Source of the DNA: a virus | DNA: 45,160 nucleotides | Strand: one strand, 5' to 3' | Virus record (IMG/VR): IMGVR_UViG_3300033148_004581 | Location: 1 to 45,160 of that record | Shown: positions 8,692 to 15,680 of the stretch, one piece after another | How the letters are laid out: the number at the start of each line of letters is the position of its first letter | Numbering within the stretch: the stretch's first letter is position 1 | The notes under the pieces: generated by a model | What the model was told of the DNA's origin: nothing | Database searches by the model: none | What the model saw: only the letters and a program-made list of their open reading frames with translations | Translations under genes and position numbers: made by a program

Positions 8692-9497
8692 AACAATGCT
8701 TCCTCCGGTTTTGGTATATGTGGACATCCTCCGAAATTAGCCTTGTTACCAAATCTTGTATCGCATAAATCGTATTTTCTTAAACAGTGTGGATATACAG
8801 TATATGTATCACTTGCACTTACTGCATTTGTAAATGGCACTAACAATTCTATTACTCCGACCGTGTAACTTTTTACCATTCTTTTTTCGTTATTATTCGC
8901 ACCGCTTGTCATTTGTACATATCCAAAATCAAAATATCCATCCTCTTCTGCTCTTGCGCTATCATTTATTGTATCGCTATCACCGCTATCTACTACACCC
9001 GTCATACTATTTGCACTGATGCTTAATGTGCATTCTTCACCGTATATTCTAAATGGGCAAGTTACATCATATGCTATTTTTGGAATTATTTTGTTTAGTT
9101 CGTTGTAATTACTCTTAAATGATACATTCACATTAGCTCTTGAATAGTTTACCCCTGCCGATTTTCCTTTGAAATTCAATCTATAATTACTTACATCATT
9201 TCGATCCACATAATACATTGACAATACTGCATTATCTAAATATCTGTCAAGCATTTTTGATGGTATGATATAATCTGAATTAAACGGTATGTTATTTAAT
9301 TGAACTTCGACAACAGACATATCAACTTTCTTTTCTACCGAATTAGTACTTATAGGCATTGGTATATAAGTGTTACCGTCAAACGTAAAATTCTTTTCTC
9401 CTGCTGACCAGTACACATCTGTTACATCTACAAAATTCAAGTAGTACAGTTTTATTATTTGTATTGTATCTCCATCCACGCTTATGTCAGGACACAT
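8688..9497 (-). CDS. DUF2163-like distal tail protein
   Basis: A 269-residue protein. The N-terminal part is beta-rich, with TFDGNTYIPMPI near residue 40, as in DUF2163 (BR0599-type) proteins. The C-terminal third has the cysteine-rich pattern of that family: CPFRIYGEEC, then a distant C-RKYDLCDTRFGN, ending NFGGCPHIP. In gene transfer agents and lambdoid-like tails this is the hub component, comparable to lambda gpL, and binds a metal cluster or disulphides. Its place between the DUF2460 and NlpC/P60 genes agrees. Its start overlaps the upstream gene by 11 bp. Confidence 0.75.
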   Translation of the reverse strand: MCPDISVDGDTIQIIKLYYLNFVDVTDVYWSAGEKNFTFDGNTYIPMPISTNSVEKKVDMSVVEVQLNNIPFNSDYIIPSKMLDRYLDNAVLSMYYVDRNDVSNYRLNFKGKSAGVNYSRANVNVSFKSNYNELNKIIPKIAYDVTCPFRIYGEECTLSISANSMTGVVDSGDSDTINDSARAEEDGYFDFGYVQMTSGANNNEKRMVKSYTVGVIELLVPFTNAVSASDTYTVYPHCLRKYDLCDTRFGNKANFGGCPHIPKPEEALL

Positions 9498-10092
9498 TTA
9501 TAATTTCCTCTTCTAATATTAAATTATCTACTTGCCATCTGTAATATGTTGTTTCTCTTGCAGGAAAATCATCGTTTAAAAAATGTACTCTTCTGTAAAA
9601 ATTAAATGTTGCAACAATACTTGCTCCTGTTGTTGGTGCTGAATTAAATATAATTCTTCCATCATTTGTTATATCTAATGTATAATCATTCCCGCCACCC
9701 TCTGTTTGTTCTGTTACCCCTGCCCATATTGTATAACTTCCAGATTGTATATTCCACCGATCAAACCCATCTTCCGTTAATTGAAATGTAACCGTACTTG
9801 CATCACCTGTGCCGATTGTTTCTGATATTGCTTGATATAATCTATCATCTTGAAACAAAAAACTTTCATTGCTTCCGTATCTATCCTCAAAAAATTCCTC
9901 TAAACTTAATTTTTCCGTGTTGTTTAAATTCAAAAAATTCAATGTATATATTTTTTTATCATGGTCGCTATTCCTGAAACTCTGCCGTGTACCCAATACA
10001 CTTCTTACGTTTACATTATTAAATACTGTTTTTGGCAAATATTCAAATGCCCAAGATGCTGATACTTCATCATTAAATACTAAATCACTCAT
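9487..10092 (-). CDS. DUF2460-like distal tail protein
   Basis: A 201-residue beta-rich protein that follows the tape measure directly (ATGA overlap). It contains a Phe/Asp-rich segment around FFEDRYGSNESFLFQD and a later FNFYRRVHFLNDDF stretch. Order and overall pattern match the DUF2460 family (gene-transfer-agent tail proteins), which form the distal tail ring above the hub. Assignment rests on context plus remembered family pattern, not on a search. Confidence 0.65.
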   Translation of the reverse strand: MSDLVFNDEVSASWAFEYLPKTVFNNVNVRSVLGTRQSFRNSDHDKKIYTLNFLNLNNTEKLSLEEFFEDRYGSNESFLFQDDRLYQAISETIGTGDASTVTFQLTEDGFDRWNIQSGSYTIWAGVTEQTEGGGNDYTLDITNDGRIIFNSAPTTGASIVATFNFYRRVHFLNDDFPARETTYYRWQVDNLILEEEIINVS

Positions 10093-12200
10093 CCTATACC
10101 CCTTACACCGTTAAATCCGGCTTGCATTAACCATGCTCCTACTGCATCGCTATTTCTTTGCAATGTGTTAAATACATCTTTTCCATCCATTGCACCTTGT
10201 ACTATCAAAGTTATATTTGAACCGCCACCACCACCGCTACCACCTAAAAAATTAATCAGATTCTTTTGTTGCTGTTTATTTAATATCATCTCTCCTTTTG
10301 ATGTTCTGATTATCTGGTTGTCACCTCGCCCCGTACCTCCTACTATGCCTCCTTTGGAAAATCCCGGTACATTTCCTGTTACAGCACTTGCACCTATTGA
10401 TGGTATCCCTCCTGCTACACCTCCGGCACTAGACAAAGCACTTATCCCTACACCCATAGCATCTACACCGCCATCACCTCCTGCAGAAAATAAACTCATA
10501 ACTAATTTTTTTGATAATATCTTTGACATCTCTCTTGATATATCAGCAAAGAAATTCATAAAATATACTTTCAAACTCTGCAATCGTCCCTGTGACGCAT
10601 CGAAAAATAATTGTTCAAATGAGGACTGCAATCCACCTGCACCGATCCTTCCCATATCTTGCAGTGTTTCCATAAACTTTTTCCATCTATCTTCCATTGA
10701 TATAAATTTTTCTTCTTGTATTTTGAAAGCATTGAGTATTTCAGCCATTGTTTTTGCCATTTTTTCCCCCTCTACATTGTTCCCCTTCATTGCTTCCTGT
10801 ATTTTTAATATCTGTTCAAGTGTTTTTTTGTTAATACCTTCTATGTCAATATCAATCAATTTGCCATCTTCAATCAACTTATATAACTTATACTTTTCGC
10901 TGTATTGTTTTTTTGTTATGTTAAGTTGTTTTGTTAAACTTTTAAAAACCGCATCTTCTCTTTGCAGATATCTTTCCTGCGCACCAGCACCCATAAATTT
11001 ATTTTTTTTTCTGAATTGCTCTACATAATCATCCAAATCACTCTTTATATTTCTATATTCATGTTCTATGTCTTTTAATTCAGATTTTAAACTCGTACCT
11101 ATCCCAACAGTAGATAAAGCAGACAACAAACTATTTACACTTTTTATAAACATATTTAATGCCATTGTAAAACTACTCACCATATTCATTATCGCTTGTC
11201 CTATTGCTGGTAAATTAGCTATAATTCCTTTTGCCATACTCGACCATTTTGCAAAATTATTCACCCAATCATCTATCAATGTTTCCATCTGTCCACTTGC
11301 TATTAAATCTAAAAACTTTTTCCTGAAATCTGTTACAACACTACCCGCTATCTGTCCTATTCTCTGCATTGCTTTTACTATCATATCGCCCCTCAAAAAT
11401 ACCATCACTGCCTTACCTGTTTTCTTTACCTCTTCAAATACACCTGCATCTGCAATAGTTTTTTTGATAACTGTCACACTATCGCTTATCATTGACTTGA
11501 TCCCCGTCCATGTACTTGCTAACTTTTCACTCATCCCTGCAACACCGTATTGTGGGTCTGTAAGTAATTTGGCTAATACAAGCTGAAATTCTCTTGTAGA
11601 TAATGTTGTGGCATCTATTCCCATTTTTGTTTTCATTATTCCACGTAACAAAGCACCGGGACCTCTGGATAAAAAAGTACCCTGCTGAAACGCTCTGCCG
11701 ATAACATTCGACATCATATCTATGCTTACACCAGCAGTTGCACTTGCATCTGCCAAACCAAGCATAACAGTTTGTACGTCCTCTCCCATTACACCCCACG
11801 CTTCCATTGCCTTTGCTCCACGTGCTATTTCATCTATTGTAAAAGGTATTTTTTTTGCAGTATCCCATAACTCATCAAATACTCTTTTACCTTCTTCCGC
11901 ACTTCCTCTCAAATTACTTATCTGCAATTCAAGACTCTCAAACATATCCGCAACCTTCAAAGAAGATTTTACAAGGTTCAAACTCATCTGTATCATCTTC
12001 TTCATCGCAACTGCCCCCACCGCTAATATCGCAACGTTCAACGCAAGAAACGCACCCTTCATTACTTTCACACCTTTTTTTACGGCTTCTACACTTTGCT
12101 TATTATTCTGTCTAAGCTTCATAAACGCTTGTGCAGTTCTATCCTTTGCCCTTAATATTATTGTCATTACCTTGCTTTGTACTTTATCACCTGCTGGCAT
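10089..12200 (-). CDS. Tail tape measure protein
   Basis: A 703-residue protein that sets tail length and is injected ahead of the DNA. It has a helical N-terminus with AQAFMKLRQNNKQS, a hydrophobic segment at about residues 47-70, a TMP-typical region (IPFTIDEIARGAKAMEAWG near 115-135), long helices, and a Gly/Ala/Ser-rich C-terminus with FSKGGIVGGTGRGDNQ and KGEMILN, a recurrent ending in this family. At about 0.15 nm per residue it predicts a tail near 105 nm. It starts by TAATG overlap with the chaperone frame, the classic order. Confidence 0.88.
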   Translation of the reverse strand: MPAGDKVQSKVMTIILRAKDRTAQAFMKLRQNNKQSVEAVKKGVKVMKGAFLALNVAILAVGAVAMKKMIQMSLNLVKSSLKVADMFESLELQISNLRGSAEEGKRVFDELWDTAKKIPFTIDEIARGAKAMEAWGVMGEDVQTVMLGLADASATAGVSIDMMSNVIGRAFQQGTFLSRGPGALLRGIMKTKMGIDATTLSTREFQLVLAKLLTDPQYGVAGMSEKLASTWTGIKSMISDSVTVIKKTIADAGVFEEVKKTGKAVMVFLRGDMIVKAMQRIGQIAGSVVTDFRKKFLDLIASGQMETLIDDWVNNFAKWSSMAKGIIANLPAIGQAIMNMVSSFTMALNMFIKSVNSLLSALSTVGIGTSLKSELKDIEHEYRNIKSDLDDYVEQFRKKNKFMGAGAQERYLQREDAVFKSLTKQLNITKKQYSEKYKLYKLIEDGKLIDIDIEGINKKTLEQILKIQEAMKGNNVEGEKMAKTMAEILNAFKIQEEKFISMEDRWKKFMETLQDMGRIGAGGLQSSFEQLFFDASQGRLQSLKVYFMNFFADISREMSKILSKKLVMSLFSAGGDGGVDAMGVGISALSSAGGVAGGIPSIGASAVTGNVPGFSKGGIVGGTGRGDNQIIRTSKGEMILNKQQQKNLINFLGGSGGGGGSNITLIVQGAMDGKDVFNTLQRNSDAVGAWLMQAGFNGVRGIG

Positions 12201-12514
12201 TATTTCTTCTCCATATTTTTTTTATACATTTCATACACTGCATCTAAGTATGCGAATCTTTTCATTAGGTATGCTGGCTGTTTCATTACACCACCATCGT
12301 ATGGCATAAAGCCTTTTCTATAAAATCCATGTAATTCAATGATTTGAAATGTGGAAAGTTTAACTGCCGAAACAGGACATCTATCGTAATATTCTCCCGT
12401 TTCAACGTCTTGTATGGTATATATTGTAGGTGTATCATTGCAACCACGCTCCTTTTTTAGCTTCTCTGTTTCAGCTATTTTATCAGCGGTATTCTCTTTG
12501 GGGTGACAATCCAT
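12200..12514 (-). CDS. Tail assembly chaperone, frameshift extension (gpT-like part)
   Basis: A reading frame of 104 residues from its first ATG, but probably expressed mainly as the C-terminal part of a fusion with the upstream chaperone. The frame stays open upstream of the ATG back to the slippery site at 12556-12562, adding 14 codons. The -1 frame entered there is exactly this one. The fusion would have 117 + 14 + 104 = 235 residues. In lambda the equivalent gpGT recruits tail tube subunits to the tape measure. The sequence is Cys/Tyr-rich with no known motif. Independent translation from 12514 is possible but lacks a clear need. Confidence 0.7.
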   Translation of the reverse strand: MDCHPKENTADKIAETEKLKKERGCNDTPTIYTIQDVETGEYYDRCPVSAVKLSTFQIIELHGFYRKGFMPYDGGVMKQPAYLMKRFAYLDAVYEMYKKNMEKK

Positions 12515-12546
12515 ACAACTCCATCCTTCAAAGATACAGAATACCG

Positions 12547-12906
12547 CTATTCGGAGTTTTTTGCTTCTTCCTCATCTATTTCTATCCTGCTTATTGCATC
12601 AGCATACACCTCTAAAACTGATTCTAATGGAAATTGTTCTATGTTGATAGTTTGTATATCATCCTTTTCTATTGTCTGTAGTTTTCCCTCTAGTTCAAAA
12701 TTCTCTATCAAAACAATTTTACTACAGAAAAAACCTTCTATCATTTTCTTTTGTTCTATACCCTTGAAACTATCTTCATCCACATCCTGATACTCAAAAC
12801 AATCCCACTGTGTAAACGGTATCACATGCCATTTTGTCTTGGGTTCCTCTGTGTCTTTTTCTGATACAAATATATATGGTTTTAAATCTTTACTCCGAAT
12901 AGCCAT
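12547..12906 (-). CDS. Tail assembly chaperone (gpG-like)
   Basis: A 119-residue acidic protein between the tail tube and tape measure genes, the invariant place of tail chaperones. It shares no motif with lambda gpG that I can point to, so the call rests on position, size and the frameshift signal near its end. Translation ends two codons after an A AAA AAC heptamer; ribosomes that slip there make the longer 235-residue form. It starts with an ATG after a normal AGGAG site. Confidence 0.7.
   Translation of the reverse strand: MAIRSKDLKPYIFVSEKDTEEPKTKWHVIPFTQWDCFEYQDVDEDSFKGIEQKKMIEGFFCSKIVLIENFELEGKLQTIEKDDIQTINIEQFPLESVLEVYADAISRIEIDEEEAKNSE
12556..12562 (-). promoter_or_regulatory. Programmed -1 ribosomal frameshift site
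   Basis: The minus-strand heptamer A AAA AAC is in phase with the gpG-like frame (codons GCA AAA AAC). A -1 slip puts ribosomes in the frame of 12200-12514 with no stop. A GAGGA Shine-Dalgarno-like stretch lies just upstream, and a GAATA-GCGG-TATTC hairpin lies 3 nt downstream; both could stimulate slippage. The downstream hairpin is short and rather close, so its role is inferred. Zero-frame translation stops at TAG (12547-12549). Confidence 0.78.
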
Positions 12907-12920
12907 TTATTTATCTCCTA

Positions 12921-13853
12921 CTAATAGCCTTTAAAAACAAACTCATCATCATCACCTCTGGCAACATACTCACATTCAAAGGTTCTTATACCATCTCTGT
13001 CACCGGGTGGTAAATTAAGCAACTCTACACCTGTCATATCTAAATCAAACTTATTCCCCGCTGTACTACCTATCGTACATCCTATTGTTTTTTCAGTTGT
13101 ATTCTCAAAGAAATCATAAAAATCCATTGTTGATCTTGCTACCATTTCTGGATTAAAATTTCCCTGTACGTTTCTGCTTGCAATATACAACCCTTTCAAC
13201 CCTTCCGAAGAATTAAGATCAGGTCGCTCAACTACTTCATTATTAAGATTCACAATTAAACTCTGCGTAATAAGGTCTGTCGAACTGTTATATGAAAAAT
13301 CAATATTCTCAATTATAGGCGGTTTTTCTGAAGATGCAAAACTAGGTGAAATCTGTGTTTGGTCTGTAGGACTATTATACAATCCCTTAAACTCAAAATG
13401 TATTACACCAAATTGTCCTGCAACTAATTCAATACCTAACGTACCAAATGCTCCTGATAAATAATACTTTAATCCATCATAATTAAATTCCAATGCAGTA
13501 CTCACCATATTTGTATCATCACTCCATACAGTATATGTCCCACCACTGGAATATGCAGTTGTCAAACCACAAGCCTTTAACAACGCATCGTATTCAAGCG
13601 GATCAGAATTGGTTGGTACACTTCCTATTCCTTTTAACTCTACATCGAAACTTACACTAAAAATCTTTTTGCCGATTATAATACCATCGCTTGAAATCGT
13701 ATCTCTAAAGTTGTTACGTTCAAGCTGTTCGGGATCAACCCCCAAATCTAAATTACTTACAAGTATTGCATCGCTTGTATCCATTGATGGTGCGGAATTA
13801 TAACTTGCTTCAGATTTAGCCTGTAAAACTGTTTTTCTCGTTAAATAACTCAT
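12921..13853 (-). CDS. Major tail tube protein
   Basis: A 310-residue beta-rich protein. The N-terminus (LTRKTVLQAKSEASYNSAP) and the following DLGVDPEQLERNNFRDT are typical of siphophage tail tube subunits of this type. So is the alternation of beta strands with Gly/Ser/Thr loops (around residues 60-160, including LEFNYDGLKYYLSGAFG). It lies between the connector genes and the tail chaperones, as expected. The protein would stack in rings to form the tail tube. It has a strong AGGAG site. Confidence 0.75.
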   Translation of the reverse strand: MSYLTRKTVLQAKSEASYNSAPSMDTSDAILVSNLDLGVDPEQLERNNFRDTISSDGIIIGKKIFSVSFDVELKGIGSVPTNSDPLEYDALLKACGLTTAYSSGGTYTVWSDDTNMVSTALEFNYDGLKYYLSGAFGTLGIELVAGQFGVIHFEFKGLYNSPTDQTQISPSFASSEKPPIIENIDFSYNSSTDLITQSLIVNLNNEVVERPDLNSSEGLKGLYIASRNVQGNFNPEMVARSTMDFYDFFENTTEKTIGCTIGSTAGNKFDLDMTGVELLNLPPGDRDGIRTFECEYVARGDDDEFVFKGY

Positions 13854-13862
13854 ATCTATCTC

Positions 13863-14348
13863 CTATGATATACTATTACTAAATATTTCATCTACATACA
13901 CATCCCACAATATAACATTTACCCACATCAATCCTACTTCTGATTCTATCAAAGATATTTCTTGTTTTTCTGGAAACTCGCTATCGAAGCACTGTCCAGA
14001 ACATGTTAAATTGTGTGCAAATTTGTTTTGTATCCTATCTGTTATATCTTCTATATCCGAATGACTATCCCCGTCAGCCCTATCCTTCGTTCCCAAAAAA
14101 GTATCGGTTACAATTGTGTATGTTTTTCTTGTCTTGTTAAAACCTAAAAATTCTCCGCTTGGTGAACCACCCATATATATCTGTACACCAATATATTGTG
14201 ATCCTGTTTTGTCCCAAAACTTATCGTGGTAATCCTCTTTGCTTTTCGGGGTTACTTGTCTTGTAAACACATTGTCGCTGACCACATCTGTAACAGCTTG
14301 CACCAATACCTTACATGCATTTAATACTTCTGTCAATGCTCCGCTCAT
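13863..14348 (-). CDS. Putative tail terminator
   Basis: A 161-residue protein between the HK97 gp10-like gene and the tail tube. It has an N-terminal helix followed by mixed beta strands (YIGVQIYMGG; YTIVTDTFLG). The size and mixed fold fit tail terminator proteins, which cap the tail and join it to the head. There is no decisive motif, so the call is mainly positional. It begins by ATGA overlap with the previous gene, implying coupled translation. Confidence 0.5.
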   Translation of the reverse strand: MSGALTEVLNACKVLVQAVTDVVSDNVFTRQVTPKSKEDYHDKFWDKTGSQYIGVQIYMGGSPSGEFLGFNKTRKTYTIVTDTFLGTKDRADGDSHSDIEDITDRIQNKFAHNLTCSGQCFDSEFPEKQEISLIESEVGLMWVNVILWDVYVDEIFSNSIS

Positions 14349-14866
14349 AACTTCCCCAATCCTTTTCCTATATAATGTGCAAACCTATCCTGCATATACT
14401 TTCTGCTTTTTAATAATGCAAGGGTCATTATCAGCTTTCTTTTGTGTGCCTTTTTCCCTGCTTTTCCTTGCATTACATAACTTCTCGCTATAGCAAATGC
14501 CACACTTTCAACTCTATCTGGATCAACACCTAACTTCATCTTTATCCATTTATAAAAAACATTCGGGGGTGGCATCTTACTCTTCCAAATCCCACCATAC
14601 TCTATTACTCCCGAATAAGGCTGTGAATTAAATATTGCTATCCATCTGTTACCTTTTCCACCTTTTACACCGCCTATATTAAAACTATTCATATAAGACC
14701 CTAACCATTTAGCTTTCCTACTCGCACCCTTCACACTATGTTCCTTTACCTTCCATGCACTATCCCATAGCCAACTCTTCATTGCGTTATCAAAAATAGC
14801 TGGTCTTTTCTTCTCAAGTCTTTTTCCCTTTTCCTCAAAATCTTTCATATCTATTACTATTTCCAT
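14345..14866 (-). CDS. HK97 gp10-like head-tail joining protein
   Basis: A 173-residue basic protein. The arrangement of an N-terminal helix, an R-KAKWLGSYMNSF strand region, PYSGVIEYGG, a Pro-rich MPPPN and a following W resembles the HK97 gp10-like family, where the YA-IEYG-like motif is typical. Such proteins form part of the neck. I choose the ATG at 14866, which overlaps the upstream stop (TGATG), rather than the TTG one codon earlier. The C-terminal helix is Lys/Arg-rich. Confidence 0.6.
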   Translation of the reverse strand: MEIVIDMKDFEEKGKRLEKKRPAIFDNAMKSWLWDSAWKVKEHSVKGASRKAKWLGSYMNSFNIGGVKGGKGNRWIAIFNSQPYSGVIEYGGIWKSKMPPPNVFYKWIKMKLGVDPDRVESVAFAIARSYVMQGKAGKKAHKRKLIMTLALLKSRKYMQDRFAHYIGKGLGKL

Positions 14867-15549
14867 CAATGATACCTTCTATCATGTGTTATTCGTTCAT
14901 TTCTCTTACCAAACCATGTATCCCAATTCCCATGTGATATCCCCGGTTTTACCTTTTCATCCCCACCAAATATATGCTTCTCGTAATAGTCCATAAACCT
15001 CTTACTGTTTGTGTTCCTCTGTCCTGCACTTCCTATATGGTTGGTAAAATCCAATCCCCTGCCATCATCTGTTGTATTAGCGTCCTTCTGTGCCTCCGCT
15101 TCGCAAGCATAGTAACATGCAAGGCTAATCAATGATCTCTCGTCCTGTGTCCTTACATCGCTCACAGACGTAACCCTGATAGTCATATGCAAGTGTACTG
15201 ACTGACTTGAACTCGGTGATTCGTCTAAAAACACAATCTCATCAGATGCACCTTCCGGTGTTTGATGCATTCTCCAATATCTAGCATCTATAAATTCAGG
15301 CGGTGTTTTGCTTACAGGATATTCTATTGTATCTATCACTGTAAAATCCCTCACATAGTTACTTGGCAATGCTAATGTTTTTGCATCATTTCCCGTTACT
15401 ACTATTACCTGTTTTATTGGCTTATCATCGTTATATCTCTCCACCGCATCAGCTAAACATTCCTCTAGTACATTTGAAACTGAACTGAAATTTATATCTT
15501 GACTCTGTAAAAGATACTTCATTTTTTGTATTGCGGTAGATGTATCCAT
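14866..15549 (-). CDS. Head-tail connector / adaptor protein
   Basis: A 227-residue protein that follows the capsid gene and begins by TAATG overlap with an 18-codon ORF. The N-terminal helices (about 1-40, AIQKMKYLLQSQ and LEECLADAVERYNDD) and mid-region beta segments are compatible with a gp6-like adaptor that binds the portal. The C-terminal third is His/Arg/Trp-rich and likely extended. The assignment uses position between capsid and gp10-like gene; no signature motif is decisive. Confidence 0.5.
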   Translation of the reverse strand: MDTSTAIQKMKYLLQSQDINFSSVSNVLEECLADAVERYNDDKPIKQVIVVTGNDAKTLALPSNYVRDFTVIDTIEYPVSKTPPEFIDARYWRMHQTPEGASDEIVFLDESPSSSQSVHLHMTIRVTSVSDVRTQDERSLISLACYYACEAEAQKDANTTDDGRGLDFTNHIGSAGQRNTNSKRFMDYYEKHIFGGDEKVKPGISHGNWDTWFGKRNERITHDRRYH

Positions 15550-15605
15550 TATTTCTTCCTCTTACCCTTGCCCTTTTTATTCTTCAATGCTCTGCTGTCT
15601 GCCAT
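15549..15605 (-). CDS. 18-codon lysine-rich micro-ORF
   Basis: A very short ORF encoding 18 residues, of which nine are Lys or Arg, mostly in the C-terminal half. It has an excellent ribosome site (AAGGAG, 7 nt before ATG) and its TAA overlaps the ATG of the adaptor gene (TAATG). It lies downstream of a hairpin that follows the capsid stop. It may be a true small basic protein or a leader that delivers ribosomes to the adaptor gene after the hairpin. Conservation is unknown. Confidence 0.55.
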   Translation of the reverse strand: MADSRALKNKKGKGKRKK

Positions 15606-15624
15606 AATTATTCTCCTTATATAA

Positions 15625-15659
15625 GGTGTAGGAGTAGCTATAAAAGCTACCCCTCACCA
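15625..15659 (-). promoter_or_regulatory. Hairpin downstream of the capsid gene
   Basis: On the minus strand GGGGTAGC and GCTACTCC (15646-15653 and 15631-15638) pair over 8 bp with one G-U, around a 7-nt loop. Flanking GGTG/CACC can add four pairs. No U-run follows, so it is not a standard intrinsic terminator. It could protect or process the capsid mRNA, or lower expression of the downstream connector genes relative to the capsid. Confidence 0.55.
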
Positions 15660-15680
15660 TTATTCTATTTACTTACAATG

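Noticed and set aside
10165-11028. Long plus-strand frame of 287 codons opposite the tape measure
   Set aside because: It is antisense to a well supported tail gene, has Pro/Phe/Ile-rich composition expected of the complement of a Lys/Gly-rich gene, and lacks a ribosome site and any family resemblance.
11722-12309. Plus-strand frame of 195 codons
   Set aside because: Antisense to the start of the tape measure and the chaperone frame; the composition is that of a reversed coding strand.
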